Assembly: GCA_002503885.1 (NCBI GenBank)
Contig: DASQ01000124.1
Location: 1 to 21,050, forward strand
Direction of reading: 5' to 3'
Length of the DNA: 21,050 nt
Source: Methanoculleus marisnigri
Lineage (GTDB): Archaea; Halobacteriota; Methanomicrobia; Methanomicrobiales; Methanoculleaceae
Shown here: positions 6,412 to 13,892 of the stretch, piece after piece
How the letters are laid out: every line of letters begins with the position of its first letter
Position numbering within the stretch: the first letter of the stretch is position 1
Notes under the pieces: model-generated
Database searches by the model: none
Told to the model about the DNA's origin: nothing
Seen by the model: the letters and a program-made list of their open reading frames with translations, nothing else
Translations under genes and position numbers: made by a program

Positions 6412-6448
6412 TGCTAAATATCTTGCGAAGCAACTATCGCTCTGGTGA
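6412..6448 (+). promoter_or_regulatory. Promoter and ribosome binding site of the zinc-ribbon operon
   Basis: CTAAATATC (about 6413-6421) looks like a TATA box, and GGTGA (6444-6448) sits 6 bases before the GTG at 6455. GGTGA is the common methanogen ribosome binding site and supports the GTG start. Confidence 0.5.
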
Positions 6449-6454
6449 ATTTCT

Positions 6455-6694
6455 GTGGCCGAACCAGAAGCAAAAAAAACAGCGAAGGCAGGAGAGAAGC
6501 CGGGTCCCGGCCGGTTCATCTGCATTGACTGCGGGCGGGAGCTCCGGCTCGACAGCACCGATGAGGACCTCGTCAGGTGCCCGACCTGCGCCTGCGAGAT
6601 GTACAACTGCCTCCCGATGACCCATATCCGGCCCGACATCAAAACACCGGAGGATGTCCTGCACCCCCCGGAGAGGAAGAGCAAGACAGAATAA
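6455..6694 (+). CDS. Small zinc-ribbon protein
   Basis: The product has 79 residues. A basic, Lys/Ala-rich N-terminus is followed by a zinc- or iron-binding ribbon with CIDC and CPTCAC, then NCLPMTHIRPDIKTPEDVL and a charged tail. I do not recognise a named family. The paired CxxC motifs suggest a rubredoxin-like knuckle or a nucleic-acid-binding zinc ribbon. The GTG start is fixed by GGTGA just upstream. It is the first gene of a tight cluster: desulforedoxin begins 15 bases after its stop, then an AhpD-like gene, so a role in the same redox process is likely but unproven. Confidence 0.75.
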   Translation: MAEPEAKKTAKAGEKPGPGRFICIDCGRELRLDSTDEDLVRCPTCACEMYNCLPMTHIRPDIKTPEDVLHPPERKSKTE

Positions 6695-6709
6695 CCCGAG
6701 GTGAGAGAA

Positions 6710-6835
6710 ATGGTGAACGTATCGGCAAAAGGGCAGGTCTACCACTGCGAGATCTGCGGAAACGTGGTCCAGGTCCTGGAAGCCGGCGGCGGAGAACTGG
6801 TCTGCTGCGGCGAACCGATGGTGCTTGAGGAGTGA
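6710..6835 (+). CDS. Desulforedoxin (desulfoferrodoxin N-terminal-type) protein
   Basis: This 41-residue protein begins MVNVSAKGQVYHCEICGN and ends GELVCCGEPMVLEE. The cysteines C13xxC16 and C32C33 followed by GEPM match the FeCys4 site of desulforedoxin and of the N-terminal domain of superoxide reductases. The catalytic SOR domain is absent, so it is a free electron carrier. GAGGTGAG lies about 6 bases before the ATG. The next gene starts 5 bases after its stop, so the genes are cotranscribed. Such carriers often serve rubrerythrin or other oxygen-defence enzymes, and rubrerythrin is encoded 2 kb away. Confidence 0.85.
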   Translation: MVNVSAKGQVYHCEICGNVVQVLEAGGGELVCCGEPMVLEE

Positions 6836-6840
6836 TCGAG

Positions 6841-7197
6841 ATGGAAGAGAATCAGAAGAACCTGGAAGGGAAGATCGGAAAAGTGCCCGAGATCTTCAAA
6901 GAGTTGAAAGAGACGGATCCCGACCTCTACAGAAGCGTCATGGGCCTTGACCAGATGATCTGGGCCGACGGCGCCCTCTCAAGACAGACAAAGAAGATCA
7001 TTGCGATCGCGATCGCCGCCGCGCTCCGGGACGGGCATGCCGTCCGGGCACAGATGGCCGGTGCCGGGAACCTCGGCGTATCGAAGGAGGAGATCGAGGA
7101 AGGGCTCAGGGTCGCGTTCCTGCTCGCGGGGATGCCGGCCTACGTCTACGGCAAGACCGCCCTCGAGGAGTACCTGGGCAACCGCCCGCGGAAGTAA
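6841..7197 (+). CDS. Carboxymuconolactone decarboxylase/AhpD-like protein without CxxC
   Basis: This 118-residue all-helical protein has the CMD/AhpD core: MIWADGALSRQTKKIIAIAI, RDGHAVRAQMAGAGNLGVS and EIEEGLRVAFLLAGMPAYV. AhpD peroxidases use a CxxCxxxH motif for disulfide exchange; the matching region here reads RDGHAVRAQMAGA and there is no cysteine in the whole protein. It may therefore not act by thiol chemistry. The ATG at 6841 is preceded by GAGGAGTGA; a GTG at 6832 overlapping desulforedoxin is the alternative. It is located between desulforedoxin and a peroxiredoxin remnant. Confidence 0.83.
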   Translation: MEENQKNLEGKIGKVPEIFKELKETDPDLYRSVMGLDQMIWADGALSRQTKKIIAIAIAAALRDGHAVRAQMAGAGNLGVSKEEIEEGLRVAFLLAGMPAYVYGKTALEEYLGNRPRK

Positions 7198-7223
7198 ATC
7201 ATGGAACCGAAGAGCTGCTCCAG

Positions 7224-7493
7224 ATGCCGGTGATCGGTGAGAAAGCACCTGAGTTCGACGCGCTGACCACCCACCGACCCCTGAAACTCTCGGATCTGGC
7301 GGGGAAGTGGGTCATCCTCAGGCTCACGAAGGCCCTCCAGACCCCCGATAAGCACGGCGTCGCGACGCTGGCGAACTGGGAGGCTGGGGAGAAAGTCATC
7401 GTCCCGGCGCCAAAGACCCCCGAAGAGATCGAGAAGAGGATGAACGAAGGCTACGAGTGCAAAGACTGGTGCCTCTGCTGCAAGCAACTCTAA
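7224..7493 (+). pseudogene. Internally deleted peroxiredoxin
   Basis: Residues 1-32 (MPVIGEKAPEF... LAGKWVIL) match the start of archaeal AhpC/TSA (Prx6-type) peroxiredoxins. Residues 33-89 (RLTKALQTPDKHGVATLANW... YECKDWCLCCKQL) match their C-terminal arm. The roughly 110-120 residues in between are missing, including the thioredoxin-fold core and the peroxidatic Cys of the P-x-CTTE motif. The deletion is in frame, so an 89-residue product could still be made, but peroxidase activity is not expected. The full-length family is about 200-220 residues. The C-terminal arm still has four Cys residues. The ORF closes the zinc-ribbon/desulforedoxin/AhpD-like cluster and is followed by a T7 run. Confidence 0.8.
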
Positions 7494-7502
7494 ACCCGGC
7501 AC

Positions 7503-7509
7503 TTTTTTT
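7503..7509 (+). terminator. T7 terminator after the peroxiredoxin remnant
   Basis: CACTTTTTTTGCC lies 10 bases after the stop codon. It separates the desulforedoxin cluster from the following Isf pair. Confidence 0.5.
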
Positions 7510-7535
7510 GCCTCCGGCCGGACAACACTCCTTGT

Positions 7536-8147
7536 ATGACCCTTGACGTCCTTGCGTTTGCGACCTCGCCCCGCCGCCACGGCAACTCTGAGACCCTCCT
7601 CGACTGGGTGCTCGCGGCGATGGAAGAGGAAGGGGCTGCGGTTGAAAAGATTATCGTCGCCGAGGCCGACATCAGGCCCTGCCGCGGGTGCAACGTCTGC
7701 GAGGCGCTCAACCGGTGCGTGCAACGGGACTACATGGACTACGTCCACGACCGGATCGTCGAGGCTGACTGCATCATCCTCGCGTCGCCGATCTACTGCA
7801 TGGGGCTTGCGTCGCAGGCGAAGGCGCTGGTCGACCGGACCCAGGTCTTCCGCTCCCGGAAATACGTCCTCCATCTCCCGATCGTCCCGCCGGAGCGGAA
7901 GGGAAAGCGGATGGGCATTTTCCTTGCGACCGCCGGGCAGAACTGGGACTACGTCTTCGATGCGGCGATCCCCTCGGTGAAGTGCTTCTTCAACGTGATC
8001 GACGTCAGGAACAAGGATCTCCGGTATCTGATGGTGAACGGCGTCGATGAGAAGGGCGCGATCGAACGCCACCCGACCGCCCGGCGCGACGCGCAGGCCC
8101 TGGCGCGGGAAGTCATCGAACACCTGCGGGAGGTTGGAGCGGCATGA
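7536..8147 (+). CDS. Iron-sulfur flavoprotein (Isf) 1
   Basis: This 203-residue flavodoxin-fold protein has an FMN loop (TSPRRHGNSETLLDW) and ASPIYCMGLASQAKALVDR. The compact cluster motif is complete: C49, C52, C55 and C61 in PCRGCNVCEALNRC, a CX2CX2CX5C pattern identical in spacing to that of Methanosarcina thermophila Isf. Such proteins use FMN and a 4Fe-4S cluster to pass electrons from ferredoxin, and some reduce oxygen or peroxide. Its last codons overlap the start of the next isf gene as ATGA, so the two are translated together. No obvious TATA box precedes it. Confidence 0.9.
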   Translation: MTLDVLAFATSPRRHGNSETLLDWVLAAMEEEGAAVEKIIVAEADIRPCRGCNVCEALNRCVQRDYMDYVHDRIVEADCIILASPIYCMGLASQAKALVDRTQVFRSRKYVLHLPIVPPERKGKRMGIFLATAGQNWDYVFDAAIPSVKCFFNVIDVRNKDLRYLMVNGVDEKGAIERHPTARRDAQALAREVIEHLREVGAA

Positions 8148-8746
8148 CCGAACCCGTAAGAGTCCTCGGCATCTCCGGCAGCCCCCGGCGGCACGGGAAC
8201 ACCGAGACCCTGCTCGACGCCGTGCTCGAGGGCGCCCGGGAGGCGGGGGGCGTGGTGGAGAAGGTCATCCTCCGGCCGCTTGACTACGCCTCGTGCCAGG
8301 GGTGCAACGTCTGTCACCGGACCGGGGTCTGCGTCATCAGCGACGACCTCACGGAGGTGTTCGAGAAGCTCGCCGCCGCTGACGTCCTTGTTCTTGCATC
8401 CCCCATCTACTCGATGGGGATCACGGCGGAGGCGAAGGGGCTGATCGACCGGGCCCAGTACCTCTGGGCACGCAAGTTCATCCTGAAGAATCTCTACTTC
8501 ACTGCCGAGCATACCCGGCGTCATAAGGGGATCTTCGTATCGACCGCGGGGCTTGGGTGGGAGAACGTCTTTGATGCGGCATTTCCAGCGATCACCGCCT
8601 TCTTCAACACCACCGGGTTTGAGTACTGGGACAACGTCATAGCAAACGATCTCGACCGCTACGGCGGAATTACGGGGCACCCCACCGCACTCGCAGAGGC
8701 ACGGGAGAAAGGGCGGAGCGTGGTCGACCTCCTCCGGAAGCCGTAG
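8144..8746 (+). CDS. Iron-sulfur flavoprotein (Isf) 2
   Basis: This 200-residue paralogue of the preceding gene has GSPRRHGNTETLLDAVLEG at the FMN loop, a complete cluster motif C51, C54, C57, C63 in SCQGCNVCHRTGVC, and ASPIYSMGITAEAKGLIDR. It shares with Isf 1 the late motif around AGxxWxxVFDAA. The ATGA overlap and close similarity suggest tandem duplication; the two may form a heteromer, as Isf proteins are oligomers. It ends only 10 bases before the histidine kinase start. Confidence 0.9.
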   Translation: MTEPVRVLGISGSPRRHGNTETLLDAVLEGAREAGGVVEKVILRPLDYASCQGCNVCHRTGVCVISDDLTEVFEKLAAADVLVLASPIYSMGITAEAKGLIDRAQYLWARKFILKNLYFTAEHTRRHKGIFVSTAGLGWENVFDAAFPAITAFFNTTGFEYWDNVIANDLDRYGGITGHPTALAEAREKGRSVVDLLRKP

Positions 8747-8756
8747 ACGCCGGAAG

Positions 8757-10766
8757 ATGCGGAGGCCTGATCTTCCCCCGTCCGCGCGCGGCCGACCCCG
8801 GGACGCAGAAGTGAAGAATATTCCCCATTTGTCGATTCTGCTCGGGATCAGCCGCGACGTCACCGGTCGGAAGCAGGCGGAAAGGCAACTCCAGTTCCAG
8901 GCCCGGGTGCTCTCGCAGGTGGACGACGCAGTGATCGCAATCGACACCGGGGGACGGATCACCTACATGAACCGGGCCGCAGAACGGCTCTATGACACTT
9001 CCTGGAGCGAGGCTCTCGGTCGACTCGACTCGGAGCTCTTCACCTACCAGTGGATCAACCCGGACGACGAACGGAACGCCTGGGACGCCCTTCGGTCCTC
9101 AGGGACCTGGCGCGGTGTTGTCCTCCACCGGAAGAAAGGTGGGGAGGTCATATTCGTCGACGAGACCGTCAGCACCTTAAACGACGCGGACGGGAGGAGC
9201 ACCAGGATGCTTTGCTCCCTCCGCGATGTTACTGCGCAGAGGCGAGCCGAGAAGGAACTCCGGATCAAGGATATGGCGATAGCATCCTCACCGAGCGCGT
9301 TTACCATCCCCGGCCTCAATGGCCGCCTGACCTATGTCAACCAGGCGTTCCTCTCGATGTGGGATTATACCTCTCCCTCCGAGGTGGTCGGGAAGCCGGT
9401 CAAGGAGTTGTGGCATGACGGAAAGGAGGCCATGACTATTCTTCAGACGCTCCTTGAGACCGGCAGATACACCGGTGAGCGGGTCGGCAGGAGGCGGGAC
9501 GGATCGACGTTCTATACCATGTTCTCGGGAAACGTGGTCACGAACGACGCCGGGGTCCCGATCGGTCTCGCTGCGTCGCTCACCGATATCACCGACCAGA
9601 AACAGGCCGAAGCGGAAGTCCAGGCCCATAACCGAGCCCTCTCGGTCTTAAACCAGATCATCGGCGTATCGACGTCCGCGACGGATATCGACGAGGTGCT
9701 GGAGAGCGTGCTCGCGGGGACCCTTACTCTGCTCGACCTTGCGGGCGGCGGCATCTATCTGATCGAGCCGGGAAAGCAGAGGGCACGGCTCGTCTGCACA
9801 CAGGGCCTCCCAGAGGGGTTCCCCAAGCAGCCGTGCATCCCCGATATCACCCTCGCGCCCTACGCGAAGGTGCTGGTGGAAGGGGAGCCTCTCTTCTGTA
9901 ACGATCATCCGCATCTCCGCTACCCGGGGGAGGGCGATGGAACACCGCATCCGTTCGCCAGCATCCCGATTATAGCGCACGGGAAGATCGTCGGTGCCCT
10001 GAACGTGGTCCCGCGTGAGAGCAATGGGTTCGCCGATGCCGACCGCTCCCTCCTTACGGCTATCGGGAGGGAGATCGGCACCTCCGTCGAGCGCAGCATG
10101 CTGATCCGGCAGCTCGAGACGGCCGAGCGGGAGGCAAACCTCTATCTCGACATTCTCAGCCACGATATCAGGAACGCCGAGAATGTCTCGGGTCTCTACA
10201 CCAACCTCCTCGTCGATATGCTCGACGGGGAGACGAAGGGCTACGCAGAGAAACTCAGGAGCAGCATCAGGAAGAGCATTGAGATCTTACGGAACGTCTC
10301 GACCATCCGGCGGATCCACCACGAATCGGCCGCGCTCGTGCCGGTCGACCTCGACCGGGTGATCCGGGACGAGATCGCGATCTTCTCCGGGAGCCGGATC
10401 CACTACGGCGGCACGGACCTCACAGTCATGGCCGACGCGCTCCTGCCCGAGGTCTTCACGAACCTCATCGGGAACGCCATCAAATTCAGTGGGCAGGCGG
10501 TCGAGGTGACCATCCGGGTCGAGGAGCACGGCGATGAAGTTCTGGTCTCGGTCGAGGACACCGGGCCGGGAGTTCCCGACGAGATGAAAGAGGCCGTGTT
10601 CATGCGCTTTGGGCACAGCAGGAACCGGAAGAGCGGCCAGGGTCTCGGCCTCTACATCACCCGGATGCTCATCGAGCGTTACGGCGGCCGGATCCGGGTG
10701 GATGACCGGGTGCCGGGCCGGCCGGAATGCGGCGCCGCGTTCCGGTTCACCCTGAAGCGGGCCTGA
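8757..10766 (+). CDS. PAS-PAS-GAF sensor histidine kinase, N-terminally shortened
   Basis: This 669-residue cytoplasmic kinase has no membrane segment. It has a PAS/PAC at about 46-165 (ending SLRDVTAQRRAEKEL), a second at about 172-288 (ending SLTDITDQKQAEAEV), a GAF domain at about 296-450, the H-box ILSHDIRN with H469, and an ATPase domain with the N-box NLIGNAIKFS, G1 DTGPGVP (601-607) and G2 GQGLGLYI (627-634). Residues 26-46 (SILLGISRDVTGRKQAERQ...) are the C-terminal tail of a further PAS/PAC whose body is absent, so the gene probably lost its 5' part. The start at 8757 is only the first available ATG. The partner regulator is not in the window. Its place after the Isf genes hints at redox sensing, but this is inference. 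Confidence 0.9.
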   Translation: MRRPDLPPSARGRPRDAEVKNIPHLSILLGISRDVTGRKQAERQLQFQARVLSQVDDAVIAIDTGGRITYMNRAAERLYDTSWSEALGRLDSELFTYQWINPDDERNAWDALRSSGTWRGVVLHRKKGGEVIFVDETVSTLNDADGRSTRMLCSLRDVTAQRRAEKELRIKDMAIASSPSAFTIPGLNGRLTYVNQAFLSMWDYTSPSEVVGKPVKELWHDGKEAMTILQTLLETGRYTGERVGRRRDGSTFYTMFSGNVVTNDAGVPIGLAASLTDITDQKQAEAEVQAHNRALSVLNQIIGVSTSATDIDEVLESVLAGTLTLLDLAGGGIYLIEPGKQRARLVCTQGLPEGFPKQPCIPDITLAPYAKVLVEGEPLFCNDHPHLRYPGEGDGTPHPFASIPIIAHGKIVGALNVVPRESNGFADADRSLLTAIGREIGTSVERSMLIRQLETAEREANLYLDILSHDIRNAENVSGLYTNLLVDMLDGETKGYAEKLRSSIRKSIEILRNVSTIRRIHHESAALVPVDLDRVIRDEIAIFSGSRIHYGGTDLTVMADALLPEVFTNLIGNAIKFSGQAVEVTIRVEEHGDEVLVSVEDTGPGVPDEMKEAVFMRFGHSRNRKSGQGLGLYITRMLIERYGGRIRVDDRVPGRPECGAAFRFTLKRA

Positions 10767-10772
10767 AAAAAA
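10766..10772 (-). terminator. T7 terminator after the M50 protease gene
   Basis: On the minus strand the protease stop is followed by CCCTCTCTTTTTTTCAGG. The run touches the stop codon of the convergent kinase gene, leaving a 15-bp gap between the two genes. Confidence 0.45.
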
Positions 10773-10781
10773 GAGAGGGCC

Positions 10782-11369
10782 TCAGAGGAGCGACCAGAGG
10801 AGAAGCCCGGCGGAGGCGGCCATGAGGACGGCAAAGATGGCAGGGTTCCAGGCGAGAACCTTGCGCCCGTCGAGAACGCTGATCGGGAGCATGTTGAAGG
10901 CGGCGATCATCGCGTTGATCCGGAGCCCGACGAGGCCCACGAGGCCGATGAGACCGCCGCCACCGAAGAGCATGAGGATCGCGAACGGGATGCAGAGGAG
11001 GAGGTTCGTGATCGGGCCTGCCGCCGATATCCGCCCGTTCTCGGTCCGGGTCGCGTTCCCGTAGACATAGGTCGCCCCCGGCGCCGCAAAGACGACCCCG
11101 ACGAGCGCCGCCATCACCACGGCAACGAGGAGCATCTGATTGTCCTTCTTAAACTCGGCCCAATAGCCGTAGCGCATGGCGGCAAACTTGTGCGCCAGTT
11201 CGTGGAGGACGAAAGCGACCCCCACCGTGACAAGAGACATCGCGAAGAAGAAGACGAACCCGATGGGGTCTATCCCGCCCCGGATGTAGATCAGGGTGAA
11301 GGCAATCGAGATGGCAAGCCACGCGATCAGGAGGTCCCGGCGTTCGCGTGGCGGTATTCGTTCCAGCAT
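10782..11369 (-). CDS. M50-type intramembrane zinc metalloprotease (site-2-protease-like)
   Basis: This 195-residue membrane protein has about five or six hydrophobic segments. The zinc motif HELAH is at 56-60 within a membrane helix, and the third ligand is D167 in NMLPISVLDGRKVLAWN, the NPxxxLDG-like motif of the S2P/M50 family. It lacks PDZ or CBS domains, so it is a minimal form of the type common in archaea. Substrates are unknown; family members cut membrane-bound regulators. I chose ATG 11369 since a TATA-like ATAATATT lies about 26-33 bases upstream; the frame is open to 11483 but that part has no domain. Confidence 0.88.
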   Translation of the reverse strand: MLERIPPRERRDLLIAWLAISIAFTLIYIRGGIDPIGFVFFFAMSLVTVGVAFVLHELAHKFAAMRYGYWAEFKKDNQMLLVAVVMAALVGVVFAAPGATYVYGNATRTENGRISAAGPITNLLLCIPFAILMLFGGGGLIGLVGLVGLRINAMIAAFNMLPISVLDGRKVLAWNPAIFAVLMAASAGLLLWSLL

Positions 11370-11394
11370 TCGGTACCAGGTTTGTCCCGGCACG

Positions 11395-11402
11395 ATAATA
11401 TT
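11395..11402 (-). promoter_or_regulatory. TATA box of M50 protease gene
   Basis: AATATTAT on the minus strand, 26-33 bases upstream of ATG 11369, is compatible with a leaderless transcript. It lies in a 153-bp divergent region shared with chorismate mutase. Confidence 0.45.
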
Positions 11403-11490
11403 CTTCGCTTCCTCCGGGACCGGCGATATCCGCCGGTGAAGCGGAGGGTGCAGTTGTCGGTCTGGATCCCCCGCCCGGGCCAACCCGCAG

Positions 11491-11498
11491 GTTTATTC
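11491..11498 (+). promoter_or_regulatory. TATA box of chorismate mutase gene
   Basis: GTTTATTC lies 25-32 bases before the ATG at 11523, in GC-rich surroundings. Confidence 0.4.
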
Positions 11499-11522
11499 TC
11501 CGGCCGCGGTCAATCATGGAGT

Positions 11523-11807
11523 ATGTCCCTTGATGCCGTCAGGAACGGGGTCCAGGAGATCGATGAGCGGATCATCGATCTCATTGTAGAGCGGCAGAGA
11601 CTGGCGGCGCAGATCGCCCGCCTCAAGCAGGAGAACAGTCTCCCCATCCGCGACGAAGCGCAGCGGAGGGTGGTCCTCGACCGGGTCTTCACCTACGCCG
11701 TCGAGAGCCGGATCGACCCGGTCGCCGTCCGGAGGGTCTTTGAGATCCTGATCGAGATGAACGAAGAGCGGCAGCGGGAGTGCAGCGGCGACGGCAACCT
11801 GCCATAG
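11523..11807 (+). CDS. Chorismate mutase, AroQ type
   Basis: This 94-residue all-helical AroQ-class enzyme converts chorismate to prephenate for phenylalanine and tyrosine. The signature VRNGVQEIDERIIDLIVERQ (residues 6-25) provides two catalytic Arg (R7, R24); the ARLK lysine (K35) and PIRDE aspartate (D44) follow. By eye, the positions matching E. coli R51 and E52 read Q47 and R48 in DEAQRR, so part of the active site may differ from the E. coli form. The open frame extends to 11190, but that part is the shadow of the protease gene; ATG 11523 gives the standard N-terminus. It is a single-gene unit, divergent from the protease. Confidence 0.9.
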   Translation: MSLDAVRNGVQEIDERIIDLIVERQRLAAQIARLKQENSLPIRDEAQRRVVLDRVFTYAVESRIDPVAVRRVFEILIEMNEERQRECSGDGNLP

Positions 11808-11867
11808 AGGTCATCCCAAAACGCCTGCGAGGCCGCTTCGGCCAGAGCGCTTTGCGACGACCACCTG

Positions 11868-11873
11868 AAAAAA
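11868..11873 (-). terminator. T6 terminator after argB
   Basis: The minus strand reads TAA-C-TTTTTT-CAGG directly after the argB stop codon. Confidence 0.45.
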
Positions 11874-11874
11874 G

Positions 11875-12744
11875 TTATTGAGTGAGCATCGTGCCGACGC
11901 CCTCGTTGGTGAAGAGCTCGAGGAGCAGGTTGTGCTCCCGGTTGCCGTTCACGACGTGAGCACTCGTCACACCATTTCTGACCGCTTTCATGCAGCCTTC
12001 GAGTTTCGGGATCATCCCGCCGGCGATGATTCCGTTGCCGACCATCGCCTCCGCTTCAGTGAGCGTCAGCCGGTGGTAGACCCGGGTCCTGTCGGGGTTC
12101 ATCACCCCGTCAACGTCGGTGAGGTTGATCAGCTTGAACGCCCCCAGAGCAATCGCGATCTCGGCGGCAGCGGTATCGGCGTTGATGTTCAGGCTCTGGC
12201 CCTGCCGGTCGATGGCGATCGGGGCCACCACCGGGATGTAGTTCTGGGCGAGGAGGCAGTGGAGCACCTCAGGATCGACCTCCTCGATCTCCCCGACCTG
12301 GCCGAGGTCCACCTCCTGCATGACCTCCCCCACCTTCACCCGCTGGGGATCCATCTTCCGGGCGATGAGGAGATTGCCGTCGTTGCCGGAGATCCCGACC
12401 GCACGGGTGCCGCAGTTCGCGATGAGGGAGACGATTCCGTCGTTGATCTTCCCGACAAGGACCATCTGGGCAATCTCGAGGGTCTCAAGATCCGTGATCC
12501 GCAGGCCGCCGACGAACCTGGGCTCCTTGCCCATCGCCTGCATCTTTGTGGTGATCTCGGGGCCTCCGCCGTGGACCAGGACGACCTTCATCCCCACGTA
12601 GCGGAGGAGGACGGCGTCCCGGATCACCGTATCGAGGATGTTCTGGTCGACCATCGCGTGGCCGCCGAGCTTGATCACGATCGTCTTGCCGTGAAACTTC
12701 TGGATATAGGGGAGTGCCTCCATCAGCACGTCTTCTCGCTTCAT
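11875..12744 (-). CDS. argB: Acetylglutamate kinase
   Basis: ArgB (289 residues) phosphorylates N-acetylglutamate, step two of arginine biosynthesis. The amino-acid-kinase fold shows KLGGHAM near residue 25, the VLVHGGGPEIT substrate loop, VGISGNDGNLL, NINADTAAAEIAIALGA and NLTDVDGVM, then GGMIPKLEGC near the end. The ATG at 12744 overlaps the argJ stop as ATGA; the open frame upstream lies inside argJ and is not used. It is the last gene of an argC-CBS-argJ-argB operon and is followed by a T-run. Confidence 0.95.
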   Translation of the reverse strand: MKREDVLMEALPYIQKFHGKTIVIKLGGHAMVDQNILDTVIRDAVLLRYVGMKVVLVHGGGPEITTKMQAMGKEPRFVGGLRITDLETLEIAQMVLVGKINDGIVSLIANCGTRAVGISGNDGNLLIARKMDPQRVKVGEVMQEVDLGQVGEIEEVDPEVLHCLLAQNYIPVVAPIAIDRQGQSLNINADTAAAEIAIALGAFKLINLTDVDGVMNPDRTRVYHRLTLTEAEAMVGNGIIAGGMIPKLEGCMKAVRNGVTSAHVVNGNREHNLLLELFTNEGVGTMLTQ

Positions 12745-13892
12745 GTCGTATACTTCCCGTTGATCTCTACGTACTTCTCCGTGAGGTCGCATCCCCACGC
12801 CGTCGCCTTCCCCTCGCCTGCGGCAAGGTCGAGGTCGAACGTGACGGTGTCGCCGCGCATCGCGGCCTTCGCTCTTGCAAGGTCCGCAACGATCTCGCCG
12901 CGGAGGACAAGCGGCGTCCGTCCGGCACCCTCGCCGACAGAGAGCGAGACCCCATAGGGGTCGAACTCAACGCCGGCCCTACCGGCGGCCGCGACCACCC
13001 GGCCCCAGTTCGGGTCTTCGCCGTAGACGGCGGTCTTGACGAGCGGAGAGGCGACGATCGTCCGTGCCACGGCGGCGGCAGCGTCCTCGTCGGGGGCGCC
13101 GCGGACCGTGACCGCGAGAAGCTTCGTCGCCCCCTCGCCGTCGCGGGCGATCTGGACGGCGAGGTCGCGGCAGACGGCCTCGACGGCCTTCGCGAGTTCG
13201 TCCCGGTCAACCCGGCCTGCGGCCCCCGTCGCAGTGCAGAGGGCCGCATCGTTCGTGCTTGTATCCCCATCGACCACGACCCGGTTGAAGGACCGCCGGG
13301 CTGCCTGGCGCAGGATATCGTGCAGAACCGGCGCCTCGACCTCTGCGTCGGTGTAGAGGAACCCGAGCATCGTCCCCATGTTCGGGGCGATCATCCCGCT
13401 CCCCTTGGTGATCCCGCCGACGGCAAACGACTCCGTCTCGACGAGGGCGTGTTTGGGGAAGGTGTCGGTGGTCATGATCGCCTTCGCCGCCGCGTCCTCG
13501 GCATCGCCGTTCCGGGCAAGGAGCGGCGCGACCCGCCCGCACTGGTCGCGGATCAGGGGGAGATTCAGGTAGCGCCCGATCACCCCGGTGCTCGCGACAC
13601 CGACCGACTCCGGGGCGAGGTTGAGGGATTCGCCCGCAATGGCGCACATCTCCACCGCGTCGCGGTATCCCCGCTCGCCGGTGTAGGCGTTCGCGCACCC
13701 GCTGTTCACGACGATGGCGTCGAGGGTGCCCCGGCGCATCCGGTCCATCATCACCTCGACCGGGGCCGCCCGCATCTTATTCGAGGTAAAGACGCCGGCC
13801 GCGGTCCCGCTCGCCCGGATAAGGGCAAGCCCGAACTTCCCTTCCTTGATCCCCGCGGCACTGACACCTTCAACCGCACAGATGCTCTTCAC
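12741..13892 (-). CDS. argJ: Glutamate N-acetyltransferase (ornithine acetyltransferase)
   Basis: ArgJ (383 residues) moves the acetyl group from acetylornithine to glutamate and so recycles it in arginine synthesis; some members also use acetyl-CoA. The precursor cuts itself before the nucleophilic threonine in MIAPNMGTML; here the residue before T174 is Gly, where many bacterial enzymes have Ala. Other signatures are NSGCANAYTGERG, ASTGVIGRYLNL, DTSTNDAA and EDPNWGRVVAA. The length is normal. Its ATG overlaps the stop of the upstream CBS gene as ATGA, and its stop overlaps argB, so the enzymes are translationally coupled. Confidence 0.95.
   Translation of the reverse strand: MKSICAVEGVSAAGIKEGKFGLALIRASGTAAGVFTSNKMRAAPVEVMMDRMRRGTLDAIVVNSGCANAYTGERGYRDAVEMCAIAGESLNLAPESVGVASTGVIGRYLNLPLIRDQCGRVAPLLARNGDAEDAAAKAIMTTDTFPKHALVETESFAVGGITKGSGMIAPNMGTMLGFLYTDAEVEAPVLHDILRQAARRSFNRVVVDGDTSTNDAALCTATGAAGRVDRDELAKAVEAVCRDLAVQIARDGEGATKLLAVTVRGAPDEDAAAAVARTIVASPLVKTAVYGEDPNWGRVVAAAGRAGVEFDPYGVSLSVGEGAGRTPLVLRGEIVADLARAKAAMRGDTVTFDLDLAAGEGKATAWGCDLTEKYVEINGKYTT

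Noticed and set aside
7146..8962. Two long minus-strand open frames opposite the Isf genes
   Set aside because: Antisense shadows of clear Isf proteins; rich in Arg, Asp and Val with no domain.
11878..12957. Plus-strand open frame of 359 codons opposite argB
   Set aside because: Shadow of argB; biased composition and no known motif.
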